From: Kitasatospora sp. NBC_01287 | Lineage (GTDB): Bacteria; Actinomycetota; Actinomycetes; Streptomycetales; Streptomycetaceae | Direction: 5' to 3' | DNA: 64,000 nucleotides | NCBI RefSeq assembly: GCF_026340565.1 | Contig: NZ_JAPEPB010000001.1 | Span: forward strand, 5,246,501-5,310,500 | Notes under the pieces: generated by a model | What the model was told of the DNA's origin: nothing | The model's input: the letters and a program-made list of their open reading frames with translations, nothing else | Database searches by the model: none | In this document: one piece after another, positions 47,483 through 59,445 of the stretch | Layout: each line of letters opens with the position of its first letter | Position numbering within the stretch: position 1 is the stretch's first letter | Translations under genes and position numbers: made by a program

Positions 47483-48180
47483 CGGGCCACCGCCGCGGGC
47501 TCGTCGCGCCGCAGGGCGCCGAGCAGCAGCGGCCAGTCGGGATCGGCCGGGCCCGGCTCGTTGTACATCTCGAAGGTGGTCCGGGCGCCCTCGGGCAGGT
47601 GCAGCGCCTGGACTGCGGCCTCGGCCACGTCGGCCCGGCTGATCTTGCCGTCGCCCAGGTCGCCCTGCTCCAGCCGGATCCGGCCGCCGGCCGCCCGGTG
47701 GTCGGTCAGCCAGCTGGGGCGGATCACGGTGTGCGGCAGGTCGGCGGCGCGCAGCGCGTCCTCGCCGGCCAGCCGCCAGTCCAGCAGCCGGCCGTAGGCG
47801 TTCATCGAGTGGCCCCTGCGGGTCACGTAGATCTGGCTGATCAGCACCACGTGCGGGCGGGCGGTGCCGAGCGCGCCCAGCAGGTTGAGCACGCCCTGGT
47901 ACATGGTGGCGCGCGGGCTGTCGGGCCCCGCGTCGGCGGTGCCGGGCTCCACGCTGTAGACCACCGCCGAGCAGCCGGCCAGCGGGGCGACCAGCGACTC
48001 GATCTCGCGGACGTCGCCCCGCAGGTACGAAAGCCCCGCCCCGGCCGCAGGGGCCGCGCTCCTGGCGGACCCGGCGCTGCGGCCCACGACCCGGACAGGG
48101 CCGCCCTGTTCGAGCAGCCTGCGGGTGATCAGCCGGCCCAGCCGGCCGGTCCCGCCGATCACCGCTGTCGGACTCTCCAT
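47479..48180 (-). CDS. Atypical SDR (NAD(P)-binding), copy 2
   Basis: 233 residues, clearly paralogous to 36873-37565 along its whole length: GGTGRLGR, LAGCSAVVYSVEPGTAD, VVLISQIYVTRRGHSMNAYGRLLDWRLAGEDAL, RADVAEAAVQALH, FEMYNEPG. First gene of the minus-strand operon and divergent from the DJ-1 module. Presence of two copies in opposite operons of the same island suggests related roles. Confidence 0.85.
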   Translation of the reverse strand: MESPTAVIGGTGRLGRLITRRLLEQGGPVRVVGRSAGSARSAAPAAGAGLSYLRGDVREIESLVAPLAGCSAVVYSVEPGTADAGPDSPRATMYQGVLNLLGALGTARPHVVLISQIYVTRRGHSMNAYGRLLDWRLAGEDALRAADLPHTVIRPSWLTDHRAAGGRIRLEQGDLGDGKISRADVAEAAVQALHLPEGARTTFEMYNEPGPADPDWPLLLGALRRDEPAAVAR

Positions 48181-48465
48181 CGGTCCTCCCGTCGAACGGC
48201 TGCCGGGTACTCGGGATCGCTGTCAGGACCCGCCATCACAGCCGAGGTCACTATCGCAGTCATATCGGGTCAAGTGAGAAGCCCGCGCAGAAGTCAACGC
48301 TATTGCGTTCATTGAGGGTTAGCGGCCGTTCAGGCACTCGGCACAGTACGGGCAGTGAGATGACGACCGGTCAAGTCTCTGTAAAACGAGCCTGTCTGGC
48401 TCATCGGACCCACTGGTACACCTGAACGGACCGCCCCTGTCCGTGACCTAAGGAGACCATCTCTG
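48181..48465. promoter_or_regulatory. Divergent promoter region with two dyads
   Basis: 285 bp serving the SDR/VOC operon (minus) and the DJ-1/ThDP/glgE operon (plus). It contains AACGC-TATT-GCGTT (48296-48309) and ACGGAC-N7-GTCCGT (48426-48444), the latter just before the AAGGAG of the first DJ-1 gene. GTCAA boxes also occur at 48269, 48293 and 48370. Confidence 0.5.
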
Positions 48466-49317
48466 ATGGCGAAGAAGCGCATCCTCGTCGTGCTCTCGGA
48501 GTACGGGTACTGGGGAGAAGAGCTGATCGGTCCGCTGGAGACCTTCGACAAGGCCGGCTACGAGGTCACCTTCGCGACCCCGACCGGCAAGCGCGCGGTG
48601 GCGTTGCCGCCGAGCTACGACCCGGAGTTCATCGACCCGCCGCTGGGCCGCTCGGTCACCAGCACCGAGATGGCCGAGAAGGTCAAGGCGGTCGAGGCCT
48701 CGGACCGGCTGGACAACCCGCTGGACCTCTCCTCCTGGCTGCCCGACCGGCCCTACCGCAGCCGCTCCGACTTCCTGCGGGCCTGGGAGGGCTACCACAC
48801 CCGCCGCCAGCACGTGCAGGAGCAGATCGCCGAGCGCTACGACGCGCTGCTGATCGTCGGCGGCAGCGGCCCGATCGTCGACCTGGCCAACAACTGGCGG
48901 GTGCACGACCTGATCCTGGCCTTCTACCACCTCGACCTGCCGATCGCGGCCGAGTGCTACGGGGTGGCCTGCCTGGCCTTCGCCCGTGAGCAGGACGACC
49001 GGATCAGCATCATCCGCAACAAGCACGTCACCGGCCACTGCATCGAGTACGACTACAAGGACGGCACCGGCTTCGTCGGCACCGACTTCCAGATCGGCCC
49101 GCCGTCCTACCCGCTCGAGTACATCCTGCGGGACGCCACCGCGCCGCGCGGCGCCTACCACGGCAACTTCGGCCACGTGACCTCGGTGATCGTCGACTAC
49201 CCCTTCATCACCGGGCGTTCCACCCCCGATTCCTACCTCACCGGCCAGAAGGTGGTCGAGGTCCTGGAGCAGGGGCTGCGTCAGTGGGGCTTCCAGCCGG
49301 ACCTGTACCAGGCCTGA
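48466..49317 (+). CDS. DJ-1/PfpI-superfamily protein, copy 1
   Basis: 283 residues: KKRILVVLSEYGYWGEELIGPLE with the conserved acidic residue, then the nucleophile elbow IAAECYGVACL (Cys164) and HVTGHCIEYD. Larger than a simple DJ-1 (about 190), with an insert at 70-125 as in Hsp31-like forms. Superfamily members act as glyoxalases, hydrolases or stress chaperones. First gene of the DJ-1/ThDP/DJ-1/glgE operon. Confidence 0.85.
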   Translation: MAKKRILVVLSEYGYWGEELIGPLETFDKAGYEVTFATPTGKRAVALPPSYDPEFIDPPLGRSVTSTEMAEKVKAVEASDRLDNPLDLSSWLPDRPYRSRSDFLRAWEGYHTRRQHVQEQIAERYDALLIVGGSGPIVDLANNWRVHDLILAFYHLDLPIAAECYGVACLAFAREQDDRISIIRNKHVTGHCIEYDYKDGTGFVGTDFQIGPPSYPLEYILRDATAPRGAYHGNFGHVTSVIVDYPFITGRSTPDSYLTGQKVVEVLEQGLRQWGFQPDLYQA

Positions 49318-49423
49318 GCCGGCACCCCGAGGCAGCAGTCCCTCGGCGGGCGGCCGCATCCGGCGCGCACCGCGCGGCCGCCCGCCCAACCCGCGCGCAC
49401 CCAAGCAGAGATGAGGCAGGACG

Positions 49424-51088
49424 ATGACCAGCAGGCCGGCCCGGGTGGCCATGCTAGAACAGTTCACAGCCGACGGTGTGCAGTACATGTTCGGCAACCC
49501 CGGCACCGTCGAACAGGGCTTCCTGGACGAGCTGCGCGGCTTCCCCGACCTGCAGTACGTGCTGGCGCTGCAGGAGGCGGTGGTGGTCGGCATCGCCGAC
49601 GGCTACGCGCGGGCCACCCGCAGGCCCACCCTGCTCCAGCTCCACTCCGGGGTGGGCCTGGGCAACGGGATCGGCATGCTCTACCAGGCGATGCGCGGCC
49701 ACGCCCCGCTGGTCGTGGTGGTCGGCGAGTCCGGCCTGGCCTACGACAGCATGGACGCCCAGATGGCCGCCGACCTGGTCGGGATGGCCAAGCCGGTGAC
49801 CAAGTGGGCCACCCGGGTGGTGGATCCCAACTCCACCCTGCGGGTGCTGCGCCGGGCCTTCAAGGTGGCCGCCACCCCGCCCTACGGCCCGGTCCTGGTG
49901 GTGCTGCCGGCCGATGTGATGGACGCCGAGACCACCGAGGAGGTGGTCCCCACCTCCTACCTGACCACCACCAGCGTCCCGGACAGTGCCGGCGTCGAGC
50001 AGGCCGCCGCGCTGCTGGCCGGCGCCCGCCACCCGCTGGTGATCGCCGGCGACGGCGTCCACTTCTCCGGCGCCCAGCCCGAGTTGGCCGAGTTCGCGGA
50101 GACCTGGGGCGCCCAGGTCTGGGGCGCGGACTGGGCCGAGGTCAACCTCTCCGTCGAACACCCGCTCTACGGTGGGCAGTTGGGCCACATGTTCGGCGAG
50201 GTCAGCGCCAAGGTGATCGGCGCCGCCGACGGCGTGCTGATCGTCGGGACCTACGCGCTGCCCGAGGTCTACCCGCTGCTGGATGGGGTCTTCGCGCCCG
50301 GCGCCAAGGTGGTCCACCTGGACCTGGACAGCGGCGCGATCGCCAAGAACTTCCCGGTCGACCTCGGCCTGCTGGCCGACCCCAAGGCCACCCTGCCCAG
50401 GCTCACCGAGGCGCTGCGCGGCAAGCTGACCGGCGAGCGCCGGGCCGAGGCCCAGGGCCGGCTGGCCCGGGCCGAGCGGCAGCGGGCCGAGGACCAGGCC
50501 GCGGCCCTGGCCGAGGGTGCGGCCGCGGCCCAGGAGCCGCTCAGCGCGGCCTACTTCGGCTTCGAACTGGCCAAGCAGCTGCCCGCCGACGCCGTCCTCT
50601 TCGACGAGGCGCTGACCTCCTCGCCGGGCCTCTTCCGCCACCTGCCGGTCAACCGGCCGGGCCACTGGCACCAGACCCGCGGCGGTTCGCTGGGCGTCGG
50701 CATCCCCGGTGCGATCGGCGCGAAGCTGGCCCACCCCGAGCGCACCGTGGTCGGCTTCACCGGCGACGGCGGCAGCATGTACACCGTCCAGGGGCTGTGG
50801 ACCGCCGCCCGCTACGACATCGCCGCCAAGTTCGTGATCTGCAACAACGGCCGCTACCGGCTGCTCGACCTGAACATCGAGGAGTACTGGCGCACCCAGC
50901 ACGTCGACGAGCACGCCTTCCCCGAGCCGTTCGACCTGTCCGACCCGGCGATCGACTTCGTCAAGCTCGCCGAGTCGCTGCGGGTGCGCGCGCTGCGGGT
51001 GGAGAAGCCCGAGCAGGTGGCGCCCGCCATCACCGAGGCGCTGGCCCACCCCGGCCCGTTCCTGATCGACCTCGTCATCGGCCGCTGA
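49424..51088 (+). CDS. ThDP-dependent 2-oxo-acid decarboxylase (benzoylformate-decarboxylase-like)
   Basis: 554 residues. Three-domain ThDP enzyme: MFGNPGTVEQGFL and ALQEAVVVGIADGYA with cofactor-activating Glu51; a central Rossmann domain; the diphosphate-binding motif GDGGSMYTVQG (from 447) ending in CNN near 474. The closest style is benzoylformate decarboxylase or acetolactate-synthase-like. It would act on a 2-oxo acid, giving an aldehyde or carboligation product. It lies between two DJ-1 genes, so aldehyde or dicarbonyl chemistry is a plausible theme. Confidence 0.88.
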   Translation: MTSRPARVAMLEQFTADGVQYMFGNPGTVEQGFLDELRGFPDLQYVLALQEAVVVGIADGYARATRRPTLLQLHSGVGLGNGIGMLYQAMRGHAPLVVVVGESGLAYDSMDAQMAADLVGMAKPVTKWATRVVDPNSTLRVLRRAFKVAATPPYGPVLVVLPADVMDAETTEEVVPTSYLTTTSVPDSAGVEQAAALLAGARHPLVIAGDGVHFSGAQPELAEFAETWGAQVWGADWAEVNLSVEHPLYGGQLGHMFGEVSAKVIGAADGVLIVGTYALPEVYPLLDGVFAPGAKVVHLDLDSGAIAKNFPVDLGLLADPKATLPRLTEALRGKLTGERRAEAQGRLARAERQRAEDQAAALAEGAAAAQEPLSAAYFGFELAKQLPADAVLFDEALTSSPGLFRHLPVNRPGHWHQTRGGSLGVGIPGAIGAKLAHPERTVVGFTGDGGSMYTVQGLWTAARYDIAAKFVICNNGRYRLLDLNIEEYWRTQHVDEHAFPEPFDLSDPAIDFVKLAESLRVRALRVEKPEQVAPAITEALAHPGPFLIDLVIGR

Positions 51089-51128
51089 CCGCCCGCGGCC
51101 AGGACCGGAGCCAGGAAGGGAGAGCGCC

Positions 51129-51728
51129 GTGGCGCTGCTGAACGGCCAGAAGATCGCGGTCCTTATGGAGAGCGACTTCTACGAACCGGAGATCCTCTAC
51201 TACCAGCGCAGGTTCGCCGAGGAGGGCGCCGAGGCGCACTTCCTGACCCGGCTCTGGGGCAACGAGCGGATCGTCTTCCGCGGTCACGAGCACCGGATGC
51301 CCTTCGAGGTGGCCGAGTCCTTCGAGGACCTGGACGAGTACGCGCTCAAGGAGTACGCCGCGGTGATCGTCCCCTCGGGCATCGTCGCCGACCGGCTGCG
51401 CTACACCGAGCGGGTCGACCAGCTGCCGCCGGCCGCCACCCTGCTGCGCCGGGCCTTCGCGGACCCGGCCATCGTCAAGGGGATCATCTGCCACGGCATG
51501 TGGCTGGCCGCCCCGATCCCGCAGGTGATCCGCGGCCGCCGCGCGGTGGTGCACAACAACCTGCTCGGCGACCTGAACAACATGGGCGGCATCTACGTCG
51601 ACGAGGACGTGGTGGTCGACGAGGACCTGGTCACCGCCCGCACCGGCAACCACTGCCACGTCTTCGCCCGCACCATCATCGAGGAGCTCGCCAAGCGGAG
51701 CGGCCGGCGCCACGCCGGGCTCTCCTGA
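51129..51728 (+). CDS. DJ-1/PfpI-superfamily protein, copy 2
   Basis: 199 residues with conserved acidic MESDFYEPEI and nucleophile elbow GIICHGMWLA (Cys121, the classical CHG). More typical DJ-1/PfpI length than copy 1. It starts 40 bp after the ThDP gene and ends 22 bp before glgE, so one transcript is likely. Confidence 0.88.
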   Translation: MALLNGQKIAVLMESDFYEPEILYYQRRFAEEGAEAHFLTRLWGNERIVFRGHEHRMPFEVAESFEDLDEYALKEYAAVIVPSGIVADRLRYTERVDQLPPAATLLRRAFADPAIVKGIICHGMWLAAPIPQVIRGRRAVVHNNLLGDLNNMGGIYVDEDVVVDEDLVTARTGNHCHVFARTIIEELAKRSGRRHAGLS

Positions 51729-51750
51729 CGCCCGACAGGGGGAGCTGGAC

Positions 51751-53763
51751 ATGACCGACCTGGTCACCCGAACCGAGGGCGCCCATCGCCCGGGTCCGAC
51801 CGCCGGGGCGGTCCTCGCCCCGCTGGTGGGCCGTATCCCCGTGCTCGACCCGGCCCCGGTGGTGGAGGACGGCCGCCGTCCCGCCAAGGCGGTGGTCGGC
51901 GAGAGCGTGCTGATCAGCGCGACCGTCTTCCGCGAGGGCCATGGCAAGCTCGGCGCCAACGTCGAGCTGCGCGGCCCGGACGGCAGGCCGGGCCCCTGGA
52001 TCCCGATGCGCGAGCTGGCGCCCGGCACCGACCGCTGGGGCGCCGAGGTCCGCGCCGACGCGGTCGGCCGCTGGACCTACACCGTGGAGGCCTGGAGCGA
52101 CCCGGTGAGCAGTTGGCTGGACCGGGCGGAGATCAAGGTGCCGGCCGGCCAGGACGTCGAACTGACCCTGGAGGAGGGTGCGCTGCTGCTGGAGCGGGTG
52201 GCCGCCGGGGTGCCGGGCGCGGGCGGGCGGATCGCGGTGCTGGGTGCCGCCGCCGCGCTGCGCGACACCGCCCGGGCCCCGCTGGCCCGGCTGGCGGCCG
52301 CGCTGCTGCCGGAGGTGGAGCGGGTGCTCAGCCGCTACCCGCTGCGTGAGCTGGTCACCTCCTCCGCCGCGCTGCCGCTCCAGGTGGAGCGGGAGCGGGC
52401 ACTGTACGGCTCCTGGTACGAGTTCTTCCCGCGCTCGGAGGGCGCCACCCTGACGCCCCCGCGCTCGGGCACCTTCCGCACCGCCGCGAAGCGCCTGCCG
52501 GCGATCGCCGCGATGGGCTTCGACGTGCTCTACCTGCCGCCGATCCACCCGATCGGCCGTTCCTTCCGCAAGGGGCCCGACAACACGCTCACCGCGGGCC
52601 CGGACGACGTCGGCTCGCCGTGGGCGATCGGCTCGCCGGAGGGCGGCCACGACGCGGTCCACCCCGACCTCGGCACGCTGGCCGACTTCGACGCCTTCGT
52701 GGCCCAGGCGGGGCGGCTGGGCCTGGAGATCGCGCTGGACTTCGCGTTGCAGGCCTCGCCCGACCACCCCTGGGTCAACAAGCACCCGGAGTGGTTCAGC
52801 CACCGGATCGACGGGACCATCGCCTACGCCGAGAACCCGCCGAAGAAGTACCAGGACATCTACCCGATCAACTTCGACCAGGACTTCGAGGGCCTGGTGA
52901 TCGAGACGCTGCGGCTGCTGCGCCACTGGATGGGCCACGGGGTGCGGATCTTCCGCGTCGACAACCCGCACACCAAGCCCGTGCACTTCTGGGAGAAGGT
53001 GATCGGCGAGATCAACCGGACCGACCCCGACGTGATCTTCCTGGCCGAGGCCTTCACCCGCCCCGCCATGCTGCGCACGCTGGCGAAGATCGGCTTCCAG
53101 CAGTCCTACACCTACTTCACCTGGCGCACCGGCAAGGCCGAGCTGACCGAGTACCTGACCGAGCTGACCGAGGAGACCGGCGCCTTCCTGCGCCCCAACT
53201 TCTTCGCCAGCACCCCGGACATCCTGCCCCGCCACCTGCAGCACCAGGGGCCGGCCGCCTTCGCGCTGCGCGCGGTGCTGGCCGCCACCCTCTCGCCCAG
53301 CTACGGCATCTACGCCGGCTACGAGTTGGCCGAGTCGACCCCGCTCGCGCCGGACGGCGAGGAGTACGCGAGTTCGGAGAAGTACCAGCTGCGCCCGCGC
53401 GACTGGAGCCGCACCGACACCCTGGCGCCACTGCTCACCACCCTCAACCGGCTGCGCCGCGAGCACCCCGCCCTGCGGGAGCTGCGCAACCTCACCTTCC
53501 TGCCCACCGACAACGAGCAGGTCATCGCCTACACCAAGCGGACCGGTGCGGACCAGGTGATCGTCGTGGTCAACCTGGACCCGCGCCAGGTCCAGGAGGC
53601 GACCGTCACGCTGCCCGAGGAGCTCCTCGCCGAGCGGCCGGGCGGGCTCGACGTGCACTGCGAACTCGGCGGCGGCGACCACGCCTGGGGGCGGCGCAAC
53701 TACGTCCGGCTGGACCCGCAGGCCTCACCCGCGCACATTCTGACGATCCGTCAGGAGCAGTGA
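51751..53763 (+). CDS. glgE: Alpha-1,4-glucan:maltose-1-phosphate maltosyltransferase
   Basis: 670 residues. N-terminal beta domain (about 45-125), GH13_3 barrel with nucleophile Asp404 (IFRVDNPHTKP) and acid/base Glu433 (FLAEAFTRP), GSPEGGHD loop, C-terminal beta domain (VIAYTKRTGADQVIVVVNLD). GlgE adds maltosyl units from maltose-1-phosphate to glucan. GGGGGAG before the ATG. The stop overlaps the maltokinase start (TGATG). Confidence 0.97.
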   Translation: MTDLVTRTEGAHRPGPTAGAVLAPLVGRIPVLDPAPVVEDGRRPAKAVVGESVLISATVFREGHGKLGANVELRGPDGRPGPWIPMRELAPGTDRWGAEVRADAVGRWTYTVEAWSDPVSSWLDRAEIKVPAGQDVELTLEEGALLLERVAAGVPGAGGRIAVLGAAAALRDTARAPLARLAAALLPEVERVLSRYPLRELVTSSAALPLQVERERALYGSWYEFFPRSEGATLTPPRSGTFRTAAKRLPAIAAMGFDVLYLPPIHPIGRSFRKGPDNTLTAGPDDVGSPWAIGSPEGGHDAVHPDLGTLADFDAFVAQAGRLGLEIALDFALQASPDHPWVNKHPEWFSHRIDGTIAYAENPPKKYQDIYPINFDQDFEGLVIETLRLLRHWMGHGVRIFRVDNPHTKPVHFWEKVIGEINRTDPDVIFLAEAFTRPAMLRTLAKIGFQQSYTYFTWRTGKAELTEYLTELTEETGAFLRPNFFASTPDILPRHLQHQGPAAFALRAVLAATLSPSYGIYAGYELAESTPLAPDGEEYASSEKYQLRPRDWSRTDTLAPLLTTLNRLRREHPALRELRNLTFLPTDNEQVIAYTKRTGADQVIVVVNLDPRQVQEATVTLPEELLAERPGGLDVHCELGGGDHAWGRRNYVRLDPQASPAHILTIRQEQ

Positions 53764-55304
53764 TGTCCCAGTCCCTCTGCGCCACCTGCCTGATCGCGGA
53801 GCACGGCCCCGCCCTGCAGGCCGACGAGCTGCTGCGCCCGCTGCTGCCCGCGCTGCTGCCCTGGCTGGTGACCCGGCGCTGGTTCACCCACGAGCAGGGG
53901 CACCTGGCCGGCCTGACCCCGGTCAGCGCCTCGGTGCTGGACCCGGCCGGCGAGCGCGGTGAGCGCGGCGAGGGAGCGGTGCTGCTGCACTCGCTGCTCG
54001 ACGCTCGCCACGGCACCGGCGGGGGCACCCGCCACCACTACCAACTGCTCCTCGGGCTGCGCCGCAGCCTGCCCGCGGAGCTGGCCGCGGCCGAGATCGG
54101 CCGGGCCGAGGGTGGCCGCTGGGACGGCTGGACGCTCTACGAGGCCACCGAGGACCACGAGTTGATGGAGCGGCTGCTGGACCGCACGGCCACCCGGGCC
54201 TCGGCCGGGGAGGGCGGCGAGAGCGGCGATGGCGGCGAGAGCGGCGCACTGCGGATGTCTCTCACCGGCGCCCGCCCGGTGCCGCGCGGCCTGGCGGCCC
54301 GGGCGCTGGCGGTGGAGCAGAGCAACAGCACGGTGGTCTACGGCGACCAGCTGCTCTTCAAGATCTTCCGCCAGCCGGAGCCGGGCCCGCACCCGGAGAC
54401 GGACGCGCTGCGCGCCCTGACCCGGGTGCGCTGCCGGCGGATCCCGGGTCTGGCCGGCTGGCTGCACACCGAGGGCGATCCGCAGCACTCGGTGGTGCTC
54501 GGCATCCTGGAGGACTTCCTGCCCGCGCGCGGCGACGGCTGGCAGCTGGCGGTCGAGCAGGCCGCCGACTGCCTCGGCGACAGCTGCCGCGTCCCCGCTC
54601 TGGGCGGCTTCACCGCCGAGGCCAAGACGCTGGGCGCGGCGGTGGCCGAGGTGCACGCCGCCCTGGCCGAGGCCTTCCCGCAGGTCGTGCTGGACTGCGA
54701 CGCGGTGGCCGAGCAGGTCGCCGCCCTGCACCGGGAGTTGCGTGCCGCGGTCCGCCAGGTGCCGGAACTGGAGCCCTACGAGGGGCGGTTGGCCGGCCTC
54801 TACGAGGACTACGAGAAGGTCGCCGGGCGCACCGGCACTCTTCTCGGCCAGCGGATCCACGGCGACCTGCACCTGGGCCAGGTGCTGCGCACCGAGGACG
54901 GCTGGAAGGTGATCGACTTCGAGGGCGAGCCGTCCCGCCCAGTGGCCGAGCGCCACCTGCCGCAGCCGGTGCTCAAGGACGTGGCGGGCATGCTGCGCTC
55001 CTTCGACTACGCCGCCCAGCAGGCGCTGGCCACGCTGCCCGTGCCGCCCGAGGCCTCGGCGGAGGCCTCCGCCGAGCAACTGCGCCGCTCCCGCCGGGCG
55101 TACGCCTGGGCGGTGCGCAACCGCCGGGCCTTCACCGCGGGCTACGCGGCGGCCGGCGGCACGGACCCGAACTGCCATCCCGTGGTGCTGCGCGCCTTCG
55201 AGGCCGAGAAGGCGGTCTACGAGGCGGTCTACGAGGCCCAGCACCGGCCCGGCTGGCTGCCCATCCCGCTCGCGGCGATCCAGCGCCTGGTCTTCGGCCG
55301 CTGA
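53763..55304 (+). CDS. mak: Maltokinase
   Basis: 513 residues. N-terminal cap, VEQSNSTVVYGDQLLFKIFRQ (nucleotide/lysine region), the catalytic loop RIHGDLHLGQV (His366/Asp368) and the metal site VIDFEGEP (Asp385). It phosphorylates maltose with ATP to give maltose-1-phosphate, the GlgE donor. It is translationally coupled to glgE. In many actinobacteria it is fused to TreS; here it is separate and no treS is present. Confidence 0.94.
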   Translation: MSQSLCATCLIAEHGPALQADELLRPLLPALLPWLVTRRWFTHEQGHLAGLTPVSASVLDPAGERGERGEGAVLLHSLLDARHGTGGGTRHHYQLLLGLRRSLPAELAAAEIGRAEGGRWDGWTLYEATEDHELMERLLDRTATRASAGEGGESGDGGESGALRMSLTGARPVPRGLAARALAVEQSNSTVVYGDQLLFKIFRQPEPGPHPETDALRALTRVRCRRIPGLAGWLHTEGDPQHSVVLGILEDFLPARGDGWQLAVEQAADCLGDSCRVPALGGFTAEAKTLGAAVAEVHAALAEAFPQVVLDCDAVAEQVAALHRELRAAVRQVPELEPYEGRLAGLYEDYEKVAGRTGTLLGQRIHGDLHLGQVLRTEDGWKVIDFEGEPSRPVAERHLPQPVLKDVAGMLRSFDYAAQQALATLPVPPEASAEASAEQLRRSRRAYAWAVRNRRAFTAGYAAAGGTDPNCHPVVLRAFEAEKAVYEAVYEAQHRPGWLPIPLAAIQRLVFGR

Positions 55305-55463
55305 CCGCCGCCCACCCGCCGCTCCGCGTCACCCGCACCCCGGCCCGCACCCACCCGGCCCGCACCCTCCGGCCCGCACCTCGCTCGCGCCCAGCCGCCC
55401 CGCCCCATCTCCCCCCGGCCATGCCCCCTGGACCATGCCCCCCGGACGTAAGGACCCGCTCCC

Positions 55464-57842
<2,379 letters not shown>

Positions 57843-57849
57843 GCGGCGG

Positions 57850-57880
57850 GCCGGGCCGGGACGCTCGGTCCCGGCCCGGC
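57850..57880. terminator. Bidirectional terminator between glgB and the XRE-TPR gene
   Basis: 13-bp perfect stem GCCGGGCCGGGAC / GTCCCGGCCCGGC with a 5-nt loop in the 46-bp convergent gap. Confidence 0.85.
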
Positions 57881-57888
57881 GCACCGGC

Positions 57889-59235
57889 TCAGGAGAGCGG
57901 CGCGACGACCTTGCTGGATGCCCGCAGCGGTCGCAGCCCCACCCCGCTCAGCGCCCGCTGGTAGGTGGTCAGCGCCTCGGCCGTGAAGCCGTGGGCCTGC
58001 CAGAGGTCGCCGACCAGCCGCCAGACCATCGCGGTGTTCCGGTTGGCGGGGATGGTGCCGAGCTGGCGCTCCACGGCGCGCAGCGTCTCGGCCCCCTCCC
58101 TGGCCTCGCCCCGCTCGAACTGCGCCTGGGCGAGCACCACCCGGGTGAAGGCGGACTCGAAGCGGGCCTCGTTGCGCAGCAGGCCCAGGGCGCGGCTGGC
58201 CCGGTCGGCGGCGGCCTCGGGGGCGCCCTGACGCAGTGCCAGCCGGGCCCAGGCCGTCTCCAGTCTGGCCTGCTCGGCCGCCGTGCCCACCTCCAGCATC
58301 GCCTCCTGTGCTTCGTCGAGCAGCTGCTGGGCGCGGTCCAGGTCCTCGGACTCGGTGTCGAGCAGGTAGTCAGCACAGTTGATCTTGAGCAGGCTGACGT
58401 GGCGGGCGTTGTCGGTCTCCGCCATCAGGGCCAGTGCGCGCTCGGTGAGGGCGAGCGACTCCTCGACCCGGCCGCTCGAGTTGGCCACCAGGGCGGCGGT
58501 CCAGTACACCGCGCCGCGGGCCACCCGGGAGCCGTTCTGCTCGGCCAGCGCGGTCAGCCGGTTGACCAGCAACTGGGCCTGCGTCAGGTCGCCGCGGTTG
58601 TAGTAGCAACTGATCAGGGTGGCGCCGATCTGGATGTGGTCGTCGGTGACGTCCAGTCCGAGCTGGTCGAGCGTGCGCAGCGCACGCTCGCCCACCTCGA
58701 CGCTCATCACCTGGTCCCCGGCCTCGCGGTAGGCCCGGCAGAGCGCCACCGCGACCTGTGCCCACTCCACCGACCCCGCCACGACGGCCGGGTCCTCGTG
58801 GAGGGTGCTGAAGAGCTGGATCGCGGCCTCCAGCCGACCCAGCTTCTCGAAGGCCAGCGCCTGGCCCAGCCGGGCCCGCCGGACCATCTGCTCACCGAGC
58901 AGCGGGGCGTTCGCGAGCGCCTCGCTGTAGGACTGCAGCGCCTCGCCGTTGGATCCGTTGCGCATCGCCATGTCGCCGAAGGCGACCTTGAGCTCCAACT
59001 CCTTGACCCGGGCGTCGTCCCGCCCGGTCTTCAGGTAGTCGACGGTGCACCCCACCCGGGCGGCCAGCGCCTTCAGCACGGTCTCCGAGGGCGCCCGCTT
59101 TCCGGTTTCGATCAAGGAGACATAGCTGACCGAGATATCCGCGGAAGCGAGGTCCTGCTGGTTCAGACCACGCTTCTGCCGCAACTCGCGCAGCCGCTGC
59201 CCGACGCCATTCGTACCGCTCTGTGATTGGTCCAT
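57889..59235 (-). CDS. XRE regulator with TPR domain (RRNPP-type layout)
   Basis: 448 residues from the ATG at 59235 (GGAG 4 nt upstream). HTH at about 10-70 (GQRLRELRQKRGLNQQDLA...SYVSLIETGKRAPS), then ten or so helical-pair TPR-like repeats (QALAFEKLGRLEAAIQLF, ARGAVYWTAALVANSSGRVEESL, LLRNEARFESAFTRVVLAQ). This is the layout of Rap/PlcR/NprR peptide receptors, whose TPR domain binds a small secreted and re-imported peptide. A secreted peptide gene is divergent 279 bp away. Confidence 0.9.
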   Translation of the reverse strand: MDQSQSGTNGVGQRLRELRQKRGLNQQDLASADISVSYVSLIETGKRAPSETVLKALAARVGCTVDYLKTGRDDARVKELELKVAFGDMAMRNGSNGEALQSYSEALANAPLLGEQMVRRARLGQALAFEKLGRLEAAIQLFSTLHEDPAVVAGSVEWAQVAVALCRAYREAGDQVMSVEVGERALRTLDQLGLDVTDDHIQIGATLISCYYNRGDLTQAQLLVNRLTALAEQNGSRVARGAVYWTAALVANSSGRVEESLALTERALALMAETDNARHVSLLKINCADYLLDTESEDLDRAQQLLDEAQEAMLEVGTAAEQARLETAWARLALRQGAPEAAADRASRALGLLRNEARFESAFTRVVLAQAQFERGEAREGAETLRAVERQLGTIPANRNTAMVWRLVGDLWQAHGFTAEALTTYQRALSGVGLRPLRASSKVVAPLS

Positions 59236-59445
59236 GGTTCTCCGGTCAACGGGGAGGTCAGCTGTTCGAGCCGTCCCTCGGGGATGCCCATTTGACTCCA
59301 TTTTTTACACCTCCGACTGACGGCCGCCAAGGCTATCTACCGAGCCGGCGGTGCTCGGTATCCGCAACGCGCTCCTCCCCGTGTCCTGTTCCCCGCTGCC
59401 GCATGGTCACTCTCCGTGGAGCCTGTGGATTGCCGAAGTTGATGA

